NCBI GenBank assembly: GCA_014946745.1
Contig: JADCRD010000001.1
Span: 1,672,427 to 1,736,426, forward strand
Length of the DNA: 64,000 bases
From: Lysobacterales bacterium
GTDB taxonomy: Bacteria; Pseudomonadota; Gammaproteobacteria; Xanthomonadales; Xanthomonadaceae
Direction: 5' to 3'
How positions within the stretch are numbered: position 1 is the first letter of the stretch; every line of letters starts with the position of its first letter. Positions 15,472-24,667 of the stretch are shown piece by piece. Made by a program: the position numbers and the translations under genes. The notes beneath the pieces are model-generated. The model ran no database searches. It had not been told where the DNA came from and saw nothing but the letters and a program-made list of their open reading frames with translations.

Positions 15472-18270
15472 TCAAAGCGTGCGCTGGACTTCGATACGCT
15501 CGTAGCACTCGATCTGGTCGCCCGGCTTGACGTCGTTGTACTGCTTGACCGCGATGCCGCACTCGGTGCCCATGCGAACTTCTTCGACGATGTCCTTGAA
15601 GCGGCGCAGCGATTCCAGCTCGCCCTGGAAGATGACGGTCTGGTTGCGCAGCACGCGGATCGGCTTGTTCCGGCGAACGACACCCTCGATGACGATCGAG
15701 CCGGCGACCGCGCCGAACTTCGAGCTGCGGAAGACTTCGCGGACCTCGGCGACACCGATGATCTCTTCGCGCACTTCCTTGCCCAGAAGGCCCGAGGCCA
15801 CCTGCTTCACCTGGTCGATCACGTCGTAGATGATCGAAAAATAGCGCAGGTCGAGGCCGTTGGCTTCGATCACGCGCCGCGCCGCAGCGTCCGCACGGAC
15901 ATTGAAGCCGATCACCACCGCCTTCGACGCTGCCGCAAGAGTCGCGTCGGACTCGTTGATGCCGCCGACGCCGGAGGCGATCACGTTGATGCGGATCAGC
16001 TCGTTCGACAGGCCGGTGAGCGAATCGCGCAGCGCCTCGACCGAGCCCTGGACATCCGCCTTGACGACCAGGTTCAAGGTCTGCTGGCCTTCGCCCTGGC
16101 CCATCTGGGCCATGATGTCTTCCATGCGGTTGCCGGCTTGCTTGACCAGGCGCGACTCGCGCTTCTTGGCCTCGCGCTGCTGCGCCACGTCCTTGGCGAG
16201 TCGCTCGTCCTCGACCACGACGAAATCGTCGCCGGCATCCGGCACGCCCGACAGACCCAGCATGACGACCGGGATCGAGGGCGTGGCCGACTCCACCTGA
16301 CGACCGGCTTCATCGAACAGCGCGCGCACGCGGCCGTACTGCGTACCGCACACCACGAAATCGCCCTTCTTGAGCGTGCCGGTCTGCACCAGCACGGTCG
16401 CGACCGGGCCACGTCCCTTGTCCAGCGCGGATTCAATGACTGCGCCGGTCGCGCGACCATCGATCACGGCACGCAGCTCCATCACTTCCGCCTGGATCGA
16501 GATGGCGTCCAGCAGCGTATCGATGCCCGTACCGGCTTTGGCCGAGACCGGAACGAACTGGGTGTCACCACCCCACTCTTCCGGGATGACCTCGTGATTT
16601 GCCAAACCCTGCTTGACGTTGTCGGGGTTGGCGTCCGACTTGTCCATCTTGTTGATCGCGACGATCAGCGGAACGCCCGCGGCTTTCGCATGCTTGATCG
16701 CTTCCACCGTCTGCGGCATCACGCCGTCGTCGGCGGCGACCACTAGCACGACGATGTCGGTCAACTTCGCGCCACGGGCACGCATCTGCGTGAATGCAGC
16801 ATGGCCCGGCGTGTCGAGGAAGCTGATCACGCCCTTCGGCGTTTCGACGTGGTAGGCGCCGATGTGCTGGGTGATGCCACCGGCCTCGCCAGAAGCGACG
16901 CGGGTGCGGCGGATGTGGTCAAGCAGAGAGGTCTTGCCGTGGTCGACGTGACCCATGATGGTCACCACCGGCGGACGCAGCTCTCCTTCGCCGCTGTGTT
17001 CGGCGTGGGCGATCAGGGCGTCTTCGACGTCGTTTTCGTTGGCGCGCACCGCGGTATGGCCGAGCTCTTCCACGACCAGTACCGCCGTGTCGTGGTCGAT
17101 GGTCTGGTTGATGGTCGCCATGACGCCCATCTTGAACAGCGCTTTGACCACCTCAGCGCCCTTCAGCGCGAGTTTCTGGGCCAAGTCGGCGACCACGATG
17201 CTGTCGCCGATCGCGACTTCGCGCGTCATCGGCGCCAGCGGGCGCGAGAAACCATGCGTGCCGCCACCCGAGCGCGACGCTTCCTGGCGACGCTGGCCCG
17301 GCTTCTTGCGCGCACCGCGCCGAGCTACGCCGGCGTCCGAAAGATGCAGCTCGCCGCGGCCGAAGCGCGACCCGGCATCGTCATCACCACCGGGCCGGGC
17401 GGGCGCGCCACGCGCGGGACGGGCGCGACGGTCATCGCGACGCGCTGCGCCCGGGGGCGGGGGCGGCGGCGCCGAACCGGGGCCCGGCGGACGCATGCCC
17501 GGGCGCGGAGGAGCCCCCGAGGGGCGCGGTGCGCCTGAGCCCGAGGGCGCTCCCGAACGCATCGGAGGGCGCGAAGACGGCGTATCGCTGCGCGATGGCG
17601 GGCGCGAGGAGGGCGCGCTGGGGGCAGAGCTGCGCACCGGCTGCGACGGCGCGGCAGGCGCTGCCGTCACCGGTGCTGGGCTTGCTGGGGCTGCAGGGAC
17701 CGCCGGAGCCGAAGAAGGCGCTGCCGCCTGGGTCGGTGCGGGTGAAGGGGCCGGCTCGGGCGCGGTCGCTTCGACCTTGGCAGGCGCTTCCTGCGCGCGT
17801 CGATGGGCCTCCGCTTCCTCGCGCAGGCGTGCTTCTTCCGCCGCCTTTCGCTGTTCAGTTTCGCGACGAGCAGTTTCCTCGGCCTCCTGACGAGCCTGCG
17901 ACTCGGCCAGCAGACGCTGGGCCTCCTCGCGACCGGGATCGTCTGTGGCCGAGATTTCGCTGCGCTTGACGTAGGTGCGCTTCTGACGCACCTCGACGTT
18001 GACCGTCGTCTTCTGTTTGCCGGCTGCGACCGTGATCTCTTCGACCTTGCGGCGCTTCAGCGTGATCTGGCGGGGAGCCGCCGTCTCCTCAGGCGCATCG
18101 GTCTTGCCGTGCGTGCGGCGCAGGAAGCCAAGCAGCTTCATCTTCTCCGCGCTGGTCACCACCTGGTCGGGCCCGCTGAAGTTCATGCCGGCCTCGGCGA
18201 GCTGCTCCAGGAGCTTCTCAACCGGGGTGCCCGTCAACTTGGCGAGGGTGCGTACCGTAACTTCCGACAT
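15472..18270 (-). CDS. infB: Translation initiation factor IF-2
   Basis: GTPase of 932 residues that delivers initiator tRNA to the ribosome. The N-terminal IF2 domain ([20 protein letters not shown]) is followed by a charged coiled coil and a Pro/Ala/Ser/Arg-rich low-complexity linker of roughly residues 170-310. The G domain has [15 protein letters not shown] (G1), DTPGHAAF (G3) and NKMDK (G4), followed by domains II to IV. Full length is slightly above the E. coli protein because of the linker. It sits in the standard place between nusA and rbfA, 110 bases after nusA. Confidence 0.97.
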   Translation of the reverse strand: MSEVTVRTLAKLTGTPVEKLLEQLAEAGMNFSGPDQVVTSAEKMKLLGFLRRTHGKTDAPEETAAPRQITLKRRKVEEITVAAGKQKTTVNVEVRQKRTYVKRSEISATDDPGREEAQRLLAESQARQEAEETARRETEQRKAAEEARLREEAEAHRRAQEAPAKVEATAPEPAPSPAPTQAAAPSSAPAVPAAPASPAPVTAAPAAPSQPVRSSAPSAPSSRPPSRSDTPSSRPPMRSGAPSGSGAPRPSGAPPRPGMRPPGPGSAPPPPPPGAARRDDRRARPARGAPARPGGDDDAGSRFGRGELHLSDAGVARRGARKKPGQRRQEASRSGGGTHGFSRPLAPMTREVAIGDSIVVADLAQKLALKGAEVVKALFKMGVMATINQTIDHDTAVLVVEELGHTAVRANENDVEDALIAHAEHSGEGELRPPVVTIMGHVDHGKTSLLDHIRRTRVASGEAGGITQHIGAYHVETPKGVISFLDTPGHAAFTQMRARGAKLTDIVVLVVAADDGVMPQTVEAIKHAKAAGVPLIVAINKMDKSDANPDNVKQGLANHEVIPEEWGGDTQFVPVSAKAGTGIDTLLDAISIQAEVMELRAVIDGRATGAVIESALDKGRGPVATVLVQTGTLKKGDFVVCGTQYGRVRALFDEAGRQVESATPSIPVVMLGLSGVPDAGDDFVVVEDERLAKDVAQQREAKKRESRLVKQAGNRMEDIMAQMGQGEGQQTLNLVVKADVQGSVEALRDSLTGLSNELIRINVIASGVGGINESDATLAAASKAVVIGFNVRADAAARRVIEANGLDLRYFSIIYDVIDQVKQVASGLLGKEVREEIIGVAEVREVFRSSKFGAVAGSIVIEGVVRRNKPIRVLRNQTVIFQGELESLRRFKDIVEEVRMGTECGIAVKQYNDVKPGDQIECYERIEVQRTL

Positions 18271-18380
18271 GTGGCTTCCTAAGGATTCATGGGCCCGGCC
18301 GCGCCGCGCACGGGCGTCAAGCCGTAAATTCTACCGCGACGAGGGCGTCCGCGCCCGAAGCGCGAACGCGCGCTGCGCGC

Positions 18381-19868
18381 TCATTCGAACCAGTGCTTGC
18401 GTGCTTCCATGATCAGCTTGGCCGCACGCTCAGCGTCCAGCCCTTCGATGTCGCTGATCTCGTCGACCGCCATCTCGGCGAGATCGTCGCGGGTCGAGAT
18501 TCCGCGCGCCGCCAAGGCGTAGGCGATCGCGTCGTCGATACCTTCTAGCGACAGCAGATCTTCCGCCGGCTTGTGCTCTTCGAGCTGCTCTTCTGCCACC
18601 AGGGCTTCCGTCAGCAGAGCGTCGCGGGCGCGGGCTCGGAGCTCTTCGACGATGTCCTCATCGAAGCCCTCCACCGCAAGCAGCTCACCGGCGGGCACGT
18701 AGGCAATCTCCTCGAGCGTGCTGAAGCCCTCGCTGACCAGGATGCCAGCGATCTCCTCGTCGACCTCCATGCGGTCCATGAACAGCCGGCGGGCGCTTGC
18801 CTGCTCGGCTTCGCTCTTGGCAGCCACTTGGTCCTGGGTCATCACGTTGAGCTGCCAACCGGTCAGCTTGGACGCAAGCCGCACGTTCTGGCCGCCTTTG
18901 CCGATCGCCTGGGCCAGCTTGTCCTCGGCCACCGCAATATCCATCGAATGGCGCTCTTCGTCGACGATGATTGACTGCACCTCGGCCGGGGCCATCGCGT
19001 TGATGACGAACTGGGCCGGGTTCTCGCTCCATAGCACGATGTCGATCCGCTCGCCGTTCAGCTCGTTGCTGACGGCCTGCACGCGCGAGCCGCGCATGCC
19101 GATACACGCACCGATCGGGTCGGTACGAGTGTCGTGCGCGATCACCGCGATCTTGGCGCGATCGCCCGGGTCGCGTGCAGCACCCTTGATTTCGACCAGC
19201 CCCTGGCCCACCTCGGGCACTTCCAGCTTGAACAGCGCCATCATGAATTCAGGCGCCGCGCGGCTCACGAAAAGCTGCGGACCGCGCGCTTCCGAGCGCA
19301 CATCGTAGAGATAGCCACGCACGCGATCTCCCGGACGCAGGGTGTCGCGCGGAATCGACTTGTCCTTCGGGATGAAGGCTTCGGCGTTGCCACCGAGATC
19401 AACATAAACATTGCCGCGCTCGACGCGCTTGACGATGCCGGTGATCAGCTCGCCCATGCGGTGCTTGAACGCATCGACCACCTGGGCGCGTTCGGCTTCG
19501 CGCACGCGCTGGACGATGACCTGCTTGGCGGCCTGCGCCGAGATGCGTCCGAAGTCGACGTTCTCGACCTGCTCCTCGATGAAGTTCCCCACCTGCGCAT
19601 CGGCCTTGATGTCGACTGCATCCATCAGGCGGATCTGATGGTGCGGCGACTCCATCACCACGTCATCGGCCACCACTTCCCAGACGCGGAAGGTCTCGTA
19701 GCTGCCGTTGGCCCGGTTGATGGAGACGCGCATCTGCACGTCCTCCTCCGGGTACTGCTTTTTGGCGGCAGAGGCCAACGCAGCTTCGAGCGCATCGAAG
19801 ATCACGCCGCGCTCGACGCCTTTCTCGTTGGCAACGGCTTCGGCAACCAGCAGCAGTTCTTTGCTCAT
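18381..19868 (-). CDS. nusA: Transcription termination/antitermination factor NusA
   Basis: RNA polymerase-binding factor of 495 residues. It shows the N-terminal polymerase-binding domain (MSKELLLVAEAVANEKGV), an S1 domain (GIVKRVERGNVYVDLGG), KH domains (GACIGMRGSRVQAV and AIGKGGQNVRLASKLTGW), and two C-terminal acidic repeats of the gammaproteobacterial type. The start ATG at 19868 gives the normal family length. It is preceded by rimP (72 bases) and followed by infB. The gene order and domains leave little doubt. Confidence 0.97.
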   Translation of the reverse strand: MSKELLLVAEAVANEKGVERGVIFDALEAALASAAKKQYPEEDVQMRVSINRANGSYETFRVWEVVADDVVMESPHHQIRLMDAVDIKADAQVGNFIEEQVENVDFGRISAQAAKQVIVQRVREAERAQVVDAFKHRMGELITGIVKRVERGNVYVDLGGNAEAFIPKDKSIPRDTLRPGDRVRGYLYDVRSEARGPQLFVSRAAPEFMMALFKLEVPEVGQGLVEIKGAARDPGDRAKIAVIAHDTRTDPIGACIGMRGSRVQAVSNELNGERIDIVLWSENPAQFVINAMAPAEVQSIIVDEERHSMDIAVAEDKLAQAIGKGGQNVRLASKLTGWQLNVMTQDQVAAKSEAEQASARRLFMDRMEVDEEIAGILVSEGFSTLEEIAYVPAGELLAVEGFDEDIVEELRARARDALLTEALVAEEQLEEHKPAEDLLSLEGIDDAIAYALAARGISTRDDLAEMAVDEISDIEGLDAERAAKLIMEARKHWFE

Positions 19869-19940
19869 CGTCGTGTCTCCGGCAGGCGCACCAGCGCCTG
19901 GGGGTCAGGAAAGCTTTGGGTTCGGTAAACGTACAGCGAT

Positions 19941-20510
19941 TCAGCGCCCACGGCCGGGGCGGCGCGGCGCCGGCTTGGCATCAGGATCATCGTAGATGGA
20001 GGCCTCGACCTGATCGGCATCCACTTCGACGCCCTCGCCCTGACCAATCACGGAATAGTCGGGCACGAGGCGCGCTTTGGCGATGTTGTCGTGACTCAGG
20101 CGGAAGATTTTGCCGTCCTGCTCGACCAGCACCTCCGCACCCTCCACCCCGCGGATCGCGGCACTGAAGCGGCGGCGGCCCTCTTGGGGAAGATGCAGCG
20201 CGATCTTCGCCTGCTGGCCGATGAAGCGTTCGAAGTGGGCAGGCTTGAAGAGCGGGCGATCGAAGCCGGGCGATGAGACTTCAAGAACGTAGTTGCCCTG
20301 GATCGGATCGTTGACGTCAAGCAGGGCGCTGACCTCGCGACTGACTGCGGTGCAGTCGTCCAGAGTGACGTGGCGGCCCTCGGCGTCGATGTAGATGCGC
20401 AGCACGCTGCGATGGCTGCTGGGCGCGTACTCGATGCCGAGCAGCTCCAAACCGAGGTCAACGACCGCCGGCGAGCACAAGGCTTCGAGCTCTTGGATTT
20501 TCTGCGACAT
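19941..20510 (-). CDS. rimP: Ribosome maturation factor RimP
   Basis: Cytoplasmic factor needed for 30S subunit assembly. The 189-residue protein has the N-terminal domain with LGLELLGIEYAPSSHRSVLR and the motif NYVLEVSSPGFDRPLF, then an SH3-like C-terminal domain. A basic Pro/Arg-rich tail ends the protein. The start at 20510 is where homology begins; the open frame reaches 20642 but would run into the terminator hairpin. It is the first protein gene after the initiator tRNA, matching the metY-rimP-nusA-infB order known from enterobacteria. Confidence 0.95.
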   Translation of the reverse strand: MSQKIQELEALCSPAVVDLGLELLGIEYAPSSHRSVLRIYIDAEGRHVTLDDCTAVSREVSALLDVNDPIQGNYVLEVSSPGFDRPLFKPAHFERFIGQQAKIALHLPQEGRRRFSAAIRGVEGAEVLVEQDGKIFRLSHDNIAKARLVPDYSVIGQGEGVEVDADQVEASIYDDPDAKPAPRRPGRGR

Positions 20511-20623
20511 GGACCGACCTCCGGATCTCGCGCGCTCGCAGCCAGGCGGAGCGCAGTCAGGGCACAGGGCCCTGTCCAAGACACCGGAGCCTCGTCGGAC
20601 GACCTCACCGACGCTGCGGGCCC

Positions 20624-20655
20624 GAAAATGAAAGAGCCTCACGGGGAGGCTCTTT
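20624..20655 (-). terminator. Hairpin terminator after the initiator tRNA gene
   Basis: A perfect 10-base stem (20631-20640 with 20646-20655) with a five-base loop is followed on the minus strand by a T-rich stretch (CATTTTCGG). It lies 43 bases downstream of the tRNA 3' end and 114 bases before the rimP start. It can release the tRNA transcript or let part of it read on into rimP-nusA-infB, so partial read-through is possible. Confidence 0.8.
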
Positions 20656-20697
20656 GCAATGCCGCCGAAAGATCAACTCTCTCGCGGCCTTCACTGA

Positions 20698-20774
20698 TGG
20701 TAGCGGGGGCAGGATTTGAACCTGCGACCTTCGGGTTATGAGCCCGACGAGCTGCCAGACTGCTCCACCCCGCA
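20698..20774 (-). tRNA. Initiator tRNA-fMet (CAT anticodon)
   Basis: A complete 77-base cloverleaf with encoded CCA. The anticodon loop CTCATAA is closed by three consecutive G-C pairs, the hallmark of initiator tRNA. The T-arm GCAGG-TTCAAAT-CCTGC and the acceptor GCGGGG/CCCCGC are intact. Position 1 is U and position 72 is U, so the terminal acceptor pair is unpaired, as required for formylation, but not the common C1-A72 mismatch. The gene precedes rimP-nusA-infB, its usual neighbour. Confidence 0.95.
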
Positions 20775-20788
20775 TCAGTCAGACGCGC

Positions 20789-20817
20789 AGTATATGGAGC
20801 GTTTGCGTGCAGCGCAA
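20789..20817 (-). promoter_or_regulatory. Sigma-70 promoter of the initiator tRNA
   Basis: On the minus strand a -35 box TTGCGC (20812-20817) and a -10 box TATACT (20789-20794) are separated by exactly 17 bases. The -10 is followed by the GC-rich discriminator GCGCGTC, typical of growth-rate and ppGpp-controlled stable RNA promoters. Transcription would start near 20782, about eight bases before the mature tRNA. Confidence 0.75.
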
Positions 20818-21053
20818 CAGTCAATGCGCCATGCACTGAATGGCGCACTGGATGCTCCGGCTTCAACACGCCGATTCCGCGGTCGCCGAGCCACCCGACC
20901 GGTTTGCTGCGCGGCACCTCGACACCGACGAACACCATCCGCTCCGGCGCGCTCGGCGCTTCGGCGCTGGCGCCGAAGCCCAGGCGCTTGAAGCGCAGGA
21001 CCCAATCGGCGCGCGCTCGATGTCGAAACACGCGCAAGCGCAAGCGCCAGCGC

Positions 21054-21115
21054 CATGCATGCGAACGCCTGCATCCGCCGAGCACATGCATGCGAACGCC
21101 TGCATCCGCCGAGCA
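21054..21115. repeat. Two perfect tandem 31-base repeats
   Basis: Units 21054-21084 and 21085-21115 are identical; each begins CATGCATGCG and ends CCGCCGAGCA. The CATGCATG core is itself palindromic. The array lies about 130 bases upstream of the sigma factor start, and just upstream of its likely promoter. It could be a duplicated operator or simply a slippage duplication. Confidence 0.9.
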
Positions 21116-21212
21116 TGCGTCGAGGGCCCGTCGGACAATCGCCAGAGACCCGCTCAGCGGAGCGCGCGCTGTGGACAAGCCGCAGCGTTCTTCGAGCCAT
21201 GCGGCCCGTCGC

Positions 21213-21218
21213 TATACT
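21213..21218 (+). promoter_or_regulatory. Candidate -10 box of the sigma factor gene
   Basis: TATACT lies 28 bases before the ATG at 21246, a fitting distance for a short leader. A possible -35 (TTCGAG, 21191-21196) with a 16-base spacer is weak. The -10 stands out in an otherwise GC-rich region; the -35 is uncertain. Confidence 0.4.
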
Positions 21219-21245
21219 CGAAGGCCCGAACGAGGCGGCTCGCCA

Positions 21246-21863
21246 ATGCGTCCGAACGAGTGCCCTGCACCGCCCGCGCCCGCGGACGATCTGACCACCC
21301 TGCTGCACGCGTGGCATCAGGGTGACAGCGGTGCATTCTCGGCGGCGGTCGATCGGGTCTATCTCGACCTCAAGCGGATGGCCGCGCAGCGGCTGGGGCG
21401 CGGTGGCGCTGCGACGTTCTCGCCGACCGAGCTGGTCCACGAGGCCGTGCTCGACATGCTGCCGGCGCGGATGGACTTCGCCAGTCGCACGCATTTCCTC
21501 GCCACGATGTCGCTGGCGATGCGCGCCATCCTGGTCGATCACGCGCGTGCGCGCAGCGCTGAGAAACGCGGCGGCGATCGCGTGCAGGTGAGCGTCAGCC
21601 GCATCGATGAGGAGAACCCGCACAGCGCGGCACCGATCGACCTGCTTGCGCTGGAGCAGGCGCTGCAGGGCCTGGAGGCGCTGGACCCGCGCTGCGGTCG
21701 CGCCATGCACCTGACCTATTTCGGCGGGCTGTCGCAGGAGGAGGTCGCGAGCCTGCTCGGCGTGTCGGTGCCAACCGTCAAGCGCGACCTGCGTTTCGCC
21801 CGCGCCTGGCTGCTGAAGGCCATCAGCGATGATCCGGCCCGGGATGCCGCCGATGCAGGCTGA
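21246..21863 (+). CDS. ECF-like sigma factor, TIGR02999-type
   Basis: Sigma-70-family protein of 205 residues. The region 2-like part reads AVDRVYLDLKRMAAQRLGRG, FSPTELVHEAVLDML and RTHFLATMSLAMRAILVDHAR. Region 4 reads LDPRCGRAMHLTYFGGLSQE and EVASLLGVSVPTVKRDLRFA. These wordings match the sigma group that is typically encoded next to Ser/Thr kinases with TPR tails in Xanthomonadales. The ATG at 21246 was chosen because homology starts there; the open frame to 20904 runs through the 31-base repeats. The end overlaps the kinase gene by 11 bases. There is no anti-sigma factor; the kinase is the likely regulator (inference). Confidence 0.9.
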   Translation: MRPNECPAPPAPADDLTTLLHAWHQGDSGAFSAAVDRVYLDLKRMAAQRLGRGGAATFSPTELVHEAVLDMLPARMDFASRTHFLATMSLAMRAILVDHARARSAEKRGGDRVQVSVSRIDEENPHSAAPIDLLALEQALQGLEALDPRCGRAMHLTYFGGLSQEEVASLLGVSVPTVKRDLRFARAWLLKAISDDPARDAADAG

Positions 21864-24591
21864 GCGCTTCGCCAAGATCCGCGCGCTGTACGACGACGTG
21901 ATCGACTGCCCGCCCGAGCAGCGTGCGGCCCTGCTTTCGCGACAGAACGCGCCCGCCGACATCGCGGCCGAGGTGCTGGCGCTGTGCAGGGCCAGCGACG
22001 ACAGCGATACCGCCGCCTTGATCCGCCCGCGCGACGCGCTGCTCGGAGAAGCTACAGCCGCGCAACCGGCCATAGGCGATGTGTTCGGCGCCTGGCGCGT
22101 GGTGGCCGAGATCGGCCACGGCGGCATGGGCCGGGTGTTCCGGGTTGAACGCAATGACGGCCACTACGCGCAAACGGCGGCGCTGAAGTTCATCAAGGGC
22201 GTGGCCGCCGAAGCCGCGATCACCCTGTTCGCGCGCGAGCGACAGCTGCTGGCGAGGCTGCAGCACCCGCGGATTGCCCGGCTGATCGACGGGGGCGCCA
22301 CACTGGAGGGCCGGCCCTATCTGGTGATGGACTACATCGACGGCCAGCCGATCGACGCCTGGTGCCGCGAGCATCAGCCCAGCCGGGATGCCCTGCTCGA
22401 TGTGTTCGTCGCGGCCTGCGGCGCGGTCAGCCATGCGCATCGCGAGCTGGTCGTGCACTGCGATCTCAAGCCTTCGAACATCCTTGTGACTGCCGCCGGC
22501 GAACCGGTGCTGCTCGACTTCGGCATCGCGCAACTCAACGAGCGCATCAGCGATGCGCCTGCGCCCGATGATGCGGGCGCAGCGTCCCCCGGCTACACGC
22601 CGCGCTATGCCAGCCCGGAGCAGCGGCGCGGCGAGCGGGTGAGCACGGCCAGCGACGTCTACAGCCTAGGCGTGGTGCTCGGCGAAATGATTGAGCGCGC
22701 CGGGCTCGCCGCCGACCGCGAGCTCGCCGCGCTGATCGCGCGGGCCTCGCAGGCACAGGCGAGCTCGCGCTACGCCTCGGTGGATGCGCTGTGCGAGGAC
22801 ATCGCACGACTGCGCGCGCAACGTCCACTGCAGGCATTGCCTGCCACGGCAGGCTATCGATTGAGCAAGTTCATGCGCCGCCGCTGGGGCGCGGTGCTGG
22901 TCGCGGCGGGCGTAGTCGCACTGTGCCTAGGCTTCACCCTGCAGTTGATCAACGAGCGCCAGCGCGCGCTGGCGGCCGAACAGATCGCACTGGCCGAGCG
23001 CGATCGCGCTCGGCAGTCGGAGATGGAGGCGCGCGCCTCGGAGGCGACCGCGCGCGAGACCAACGGGTTCCTGATTTCGGTGTTTCGCGGCGGCCACGCG
23101 GACGCGGGCAGCGGCCTCGTCTCGCTCTCGAACCTGCTCGACGAAGCAATGCTGCGCGTCGAAACCGATCTTGCGGGCACACCGGCCACGCAGTCGCAAA
23201 TGATGGCCACCCTCGCCCGCGTGCTGTTCGTGATCGGCCAGCCCGACCGCGGCCAGCAGCTCTACGCGCGTGCCATCGAACTCGAGCGCAGACAGCAGCG
23301 CCCGCTGGTGCTGGCCGAGATGCTAATCAGCAATGCGCACGAGCTGCGTCGCGAACGCGCTGCGCAGATCGACTATGCAAGCGTGCTGGAAGCCCTGCGG
23401 CTGGTGGACGCGCACGCCGTTGCCGGTTCGCCGCTGCACTTCGAACTGCGCTTGAATGCGGCGAGCATTCTGGGCCAGGGTCGGCGACCGGAGGCCGAAG
23501 CGGTGTACGCGGCCGCACTGCAGGAAGCGCGCGAGCACCACCCGGACAGCGTCGCGCTGTCCAATGCGCTCGCCGCCTATGGATGGCATCTGCGCCGACT
23601 GAACGATTTCCCCCGCGCCATCGAGCTGATGCGCGAGTCAATCGACCTGCGCCGGCTGCTGCTCGGCGACGTGCACGTCGAGTACGTGACCGCGCTGGAA
23701 GTGCTGGCCGGCACGCTGCAGCTGGCACGAAGGTTCGCCGAGGCCGAACCGCTGTTCGTCGAGGCGCTGAACCTGCACCGTCGCGATGGCCGACTCGCCA
23801 GCCGACAGGGCGCTTGGTCGCTGGTGCAGTACGCGACGCTGCTCGCTGCTGCCGGGCGCGCCGAGGAGGCGATTCCGCTGTTCGATGAAGCATTCGAGAT
23901 CGGCCAGCAGAAGTTTCCCGATGACAGCCCCTCCTTTGCGATCTGGAAGCACAACCTCGCCGACGCCGTCGCGGCAACTGGCGATGTGGCGCGTGCGACG
24001 GCCATCGTCGAAGACGCCATTGCCACGATGGAGACAGAGGGACCGGTCGCTCACCGCCGGCTCGCCCGCTCGCTGATCCTGCAGGCACGCATCCTGCGCC
24101 AGAACGGTTGCGACGCAGCGGCCGGCTCGGCAGTGGACAAAGCGCTGGAGATTCTGACAAGCGATCCCGCGCTCGATGGGTTCGATATCGCTGACGCACG
24201 ACTGGTGCGCGCGCAGTGGCTGCAGGACTGCGGCCGCCATGGCGAAGCACGCGCCCTGCTCGAGGCCCTGCAGGCAGCGCCTGCGCAGCTTCGCCCCGGC
24301 ACGGCGCCGTACCTTGACCATGCCGTGGCAAGAGCCAACCTGTGGCGAGACGGCGACGCGCTGACGCTGTCGAAGCTGATCGAAGCCGAGCACGCGCTGG
24401 CCGCGATCCACGCCCCCGGCGACCCGCGCCTGGCCTTGGCTCGACTGCCGCGCGCGGAATGGCTGCATGCGCAGGATCGACGCGCCGAGTCTTCCGCACT
24501 GGCGACGGCGATCGAAACCGAGATCGGCGATCGACTGGTGGCCGACGCACCGCTTCGCCGACACATCGAGGAGCTGCGCGACGCGCGTTGA
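21853..24591 (+). CDS. Transmembrane Ser/Thr protein kinase with TPR-type C-terminal domain
   Basis: Protein of 912 residues. A Hanks-type kinase domain occupies about 80-325, with glycine loop GHGGMGRVF (about 88-96), catalytic lysine in AALKFIKG (K112), HCDLKPSN loop (202-209), DFG (222-224) and ASPEQ. The loop has HCD in place of HRD, so it lacks the arginine used for activation-loop control, while the catalytic Asp is kept. A membrane helix follows at about 345-366. The remaining 540 residues are helical TPR-like repeats, probably periplasmic. I prefer the ATG at 21853 (MQAERFAKIRALYDD), where family homology starts; ATGs at 21844 and 21829 are also in frame. It overlaps the sigma gene and likely signals to it. 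Confidence 0.9.
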   Translation: MQAERFAKIRALYDDVIDCPPEQRAALLSRQNAPADIAAEVLALCRASDDSDTAALIRPRDALLGEATAAQPAIGDVFGAWRVVAEIGHGGMGRVFRVERNDGHYAQTAALKFIKGVAAEAAITLFARERQLLARLQHPRIARLIDGGATLEGRPYLVMDYIDGQPIDAWCREHQPSRDALLDVFVAACGAVSHAHRELVVHCDLKPSNILVTAAGEPVLLDFGIAQLNERISDAPAPDDAGAASPGYTPRYASPEQRRGERVSTASDVYSLGVVLGEMIERAGLAADRELAALIARASQAQASSRYASVDALCEDIARLRAQRPLQALPATAGYRLSKFMRRRWGAVLVAAGVVALCLGFTLQLINERQRALAAEQIALAERDRARQSEMEARASEATARETNGFLISVFRGGHADAGSGLVSLSNLLDEAMLRVETDLAGTPATQSQMMATLARVLFVIGQPDRGQQLYARAIELERRQQRPLVLAEMLISNAHELRRERAAQIDYASVLEALRLVDAHAVAGSPLHFELRLNAASILGQGRRPEAEAVYAAALQEAREHHPDSVALSNALAAYGWHLRRLNDFPRAIELMRESIDLRRLLLGDVHVEYVTALEVLAGTLQLARRFAEAEPLFVEALNLHRRDGRLASRQGAWSLVQYATLLAAAGRAEEAIPLFDEAFEIGQQKFPDDSPSFAIWKHNLADAVAATGDVARATAIVEDAIATMETEGPVAHRRLARSLILQARILRQNGCDAAAGSAVDKALEILTSDPALDGFDIADARLVRAQWLQDCGRHGEARALLEALQAAPAQLRPGTAPYLDHAVARANLWRDGDALTLSKLIEAEHALAAIHAPGDPRLALARLPRAEWLHAQDRRAESSALATAIETEIGDRLVADAPLRRHIEELRDAR

Positions 24592-24620
24592 TCCAAGCTC
24601 CCGCTCAGCGACCCGAGAAC

Positions 24621-24647
24621 GTTCATGCGCAGCATCCGCGCATGAAC
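24621..24647. terminator. Hairpin between convergent kinase and giant protein genes
   Basis: A perfect 10-base stem (24621-24630 with 24638-24647) with a seven-base loop lies centrally in the 76-base gap between two convergent genes. No strong T-run follows on either side (TTCCTTG on the plus side). It may be a bidirectional terminator. Confidence 0.5.
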
Positions 24648-24667
24648 TTCCTTGCAATTCGCCCCCA

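Larger units (their letters stand above)
20775..21245. other. Gene-free region between tRNA-fMet and the sigma factor gene
   Basis: About 470 bases without a gene I can support. It holds the tRNA promoter (20789-20817), a 22-base perfect dyad (20958-20967 with 20970-20979, two-base centre), two tandem 31-base repeats (21054-21115), and a TATACT box before the sigma gene. Open frames on the minus strand here give Arg/Ala/Cys-rich peptides made of the repeats and look like shadows. Confidence 0.6.

Noticed and set aside
15314-15562. Short frames encoding IPNPQSRIPNP-like peptides near rbfA and ispG
   Set aside because: The peptides come from the GGGATT-type extragenic repeats and are not genes.
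21054-21115. Possible CRISPR array
   Set aside because: The two 31-base units are directly adjacent with no spacer and no cas genes are nearby.
20639-21178. 179-codon minus-strand frame overlapping the tRNA gene
   Set aside because: It covers the tRNA, its promoter and the 31-base repeats and encodes no recognisable protein.
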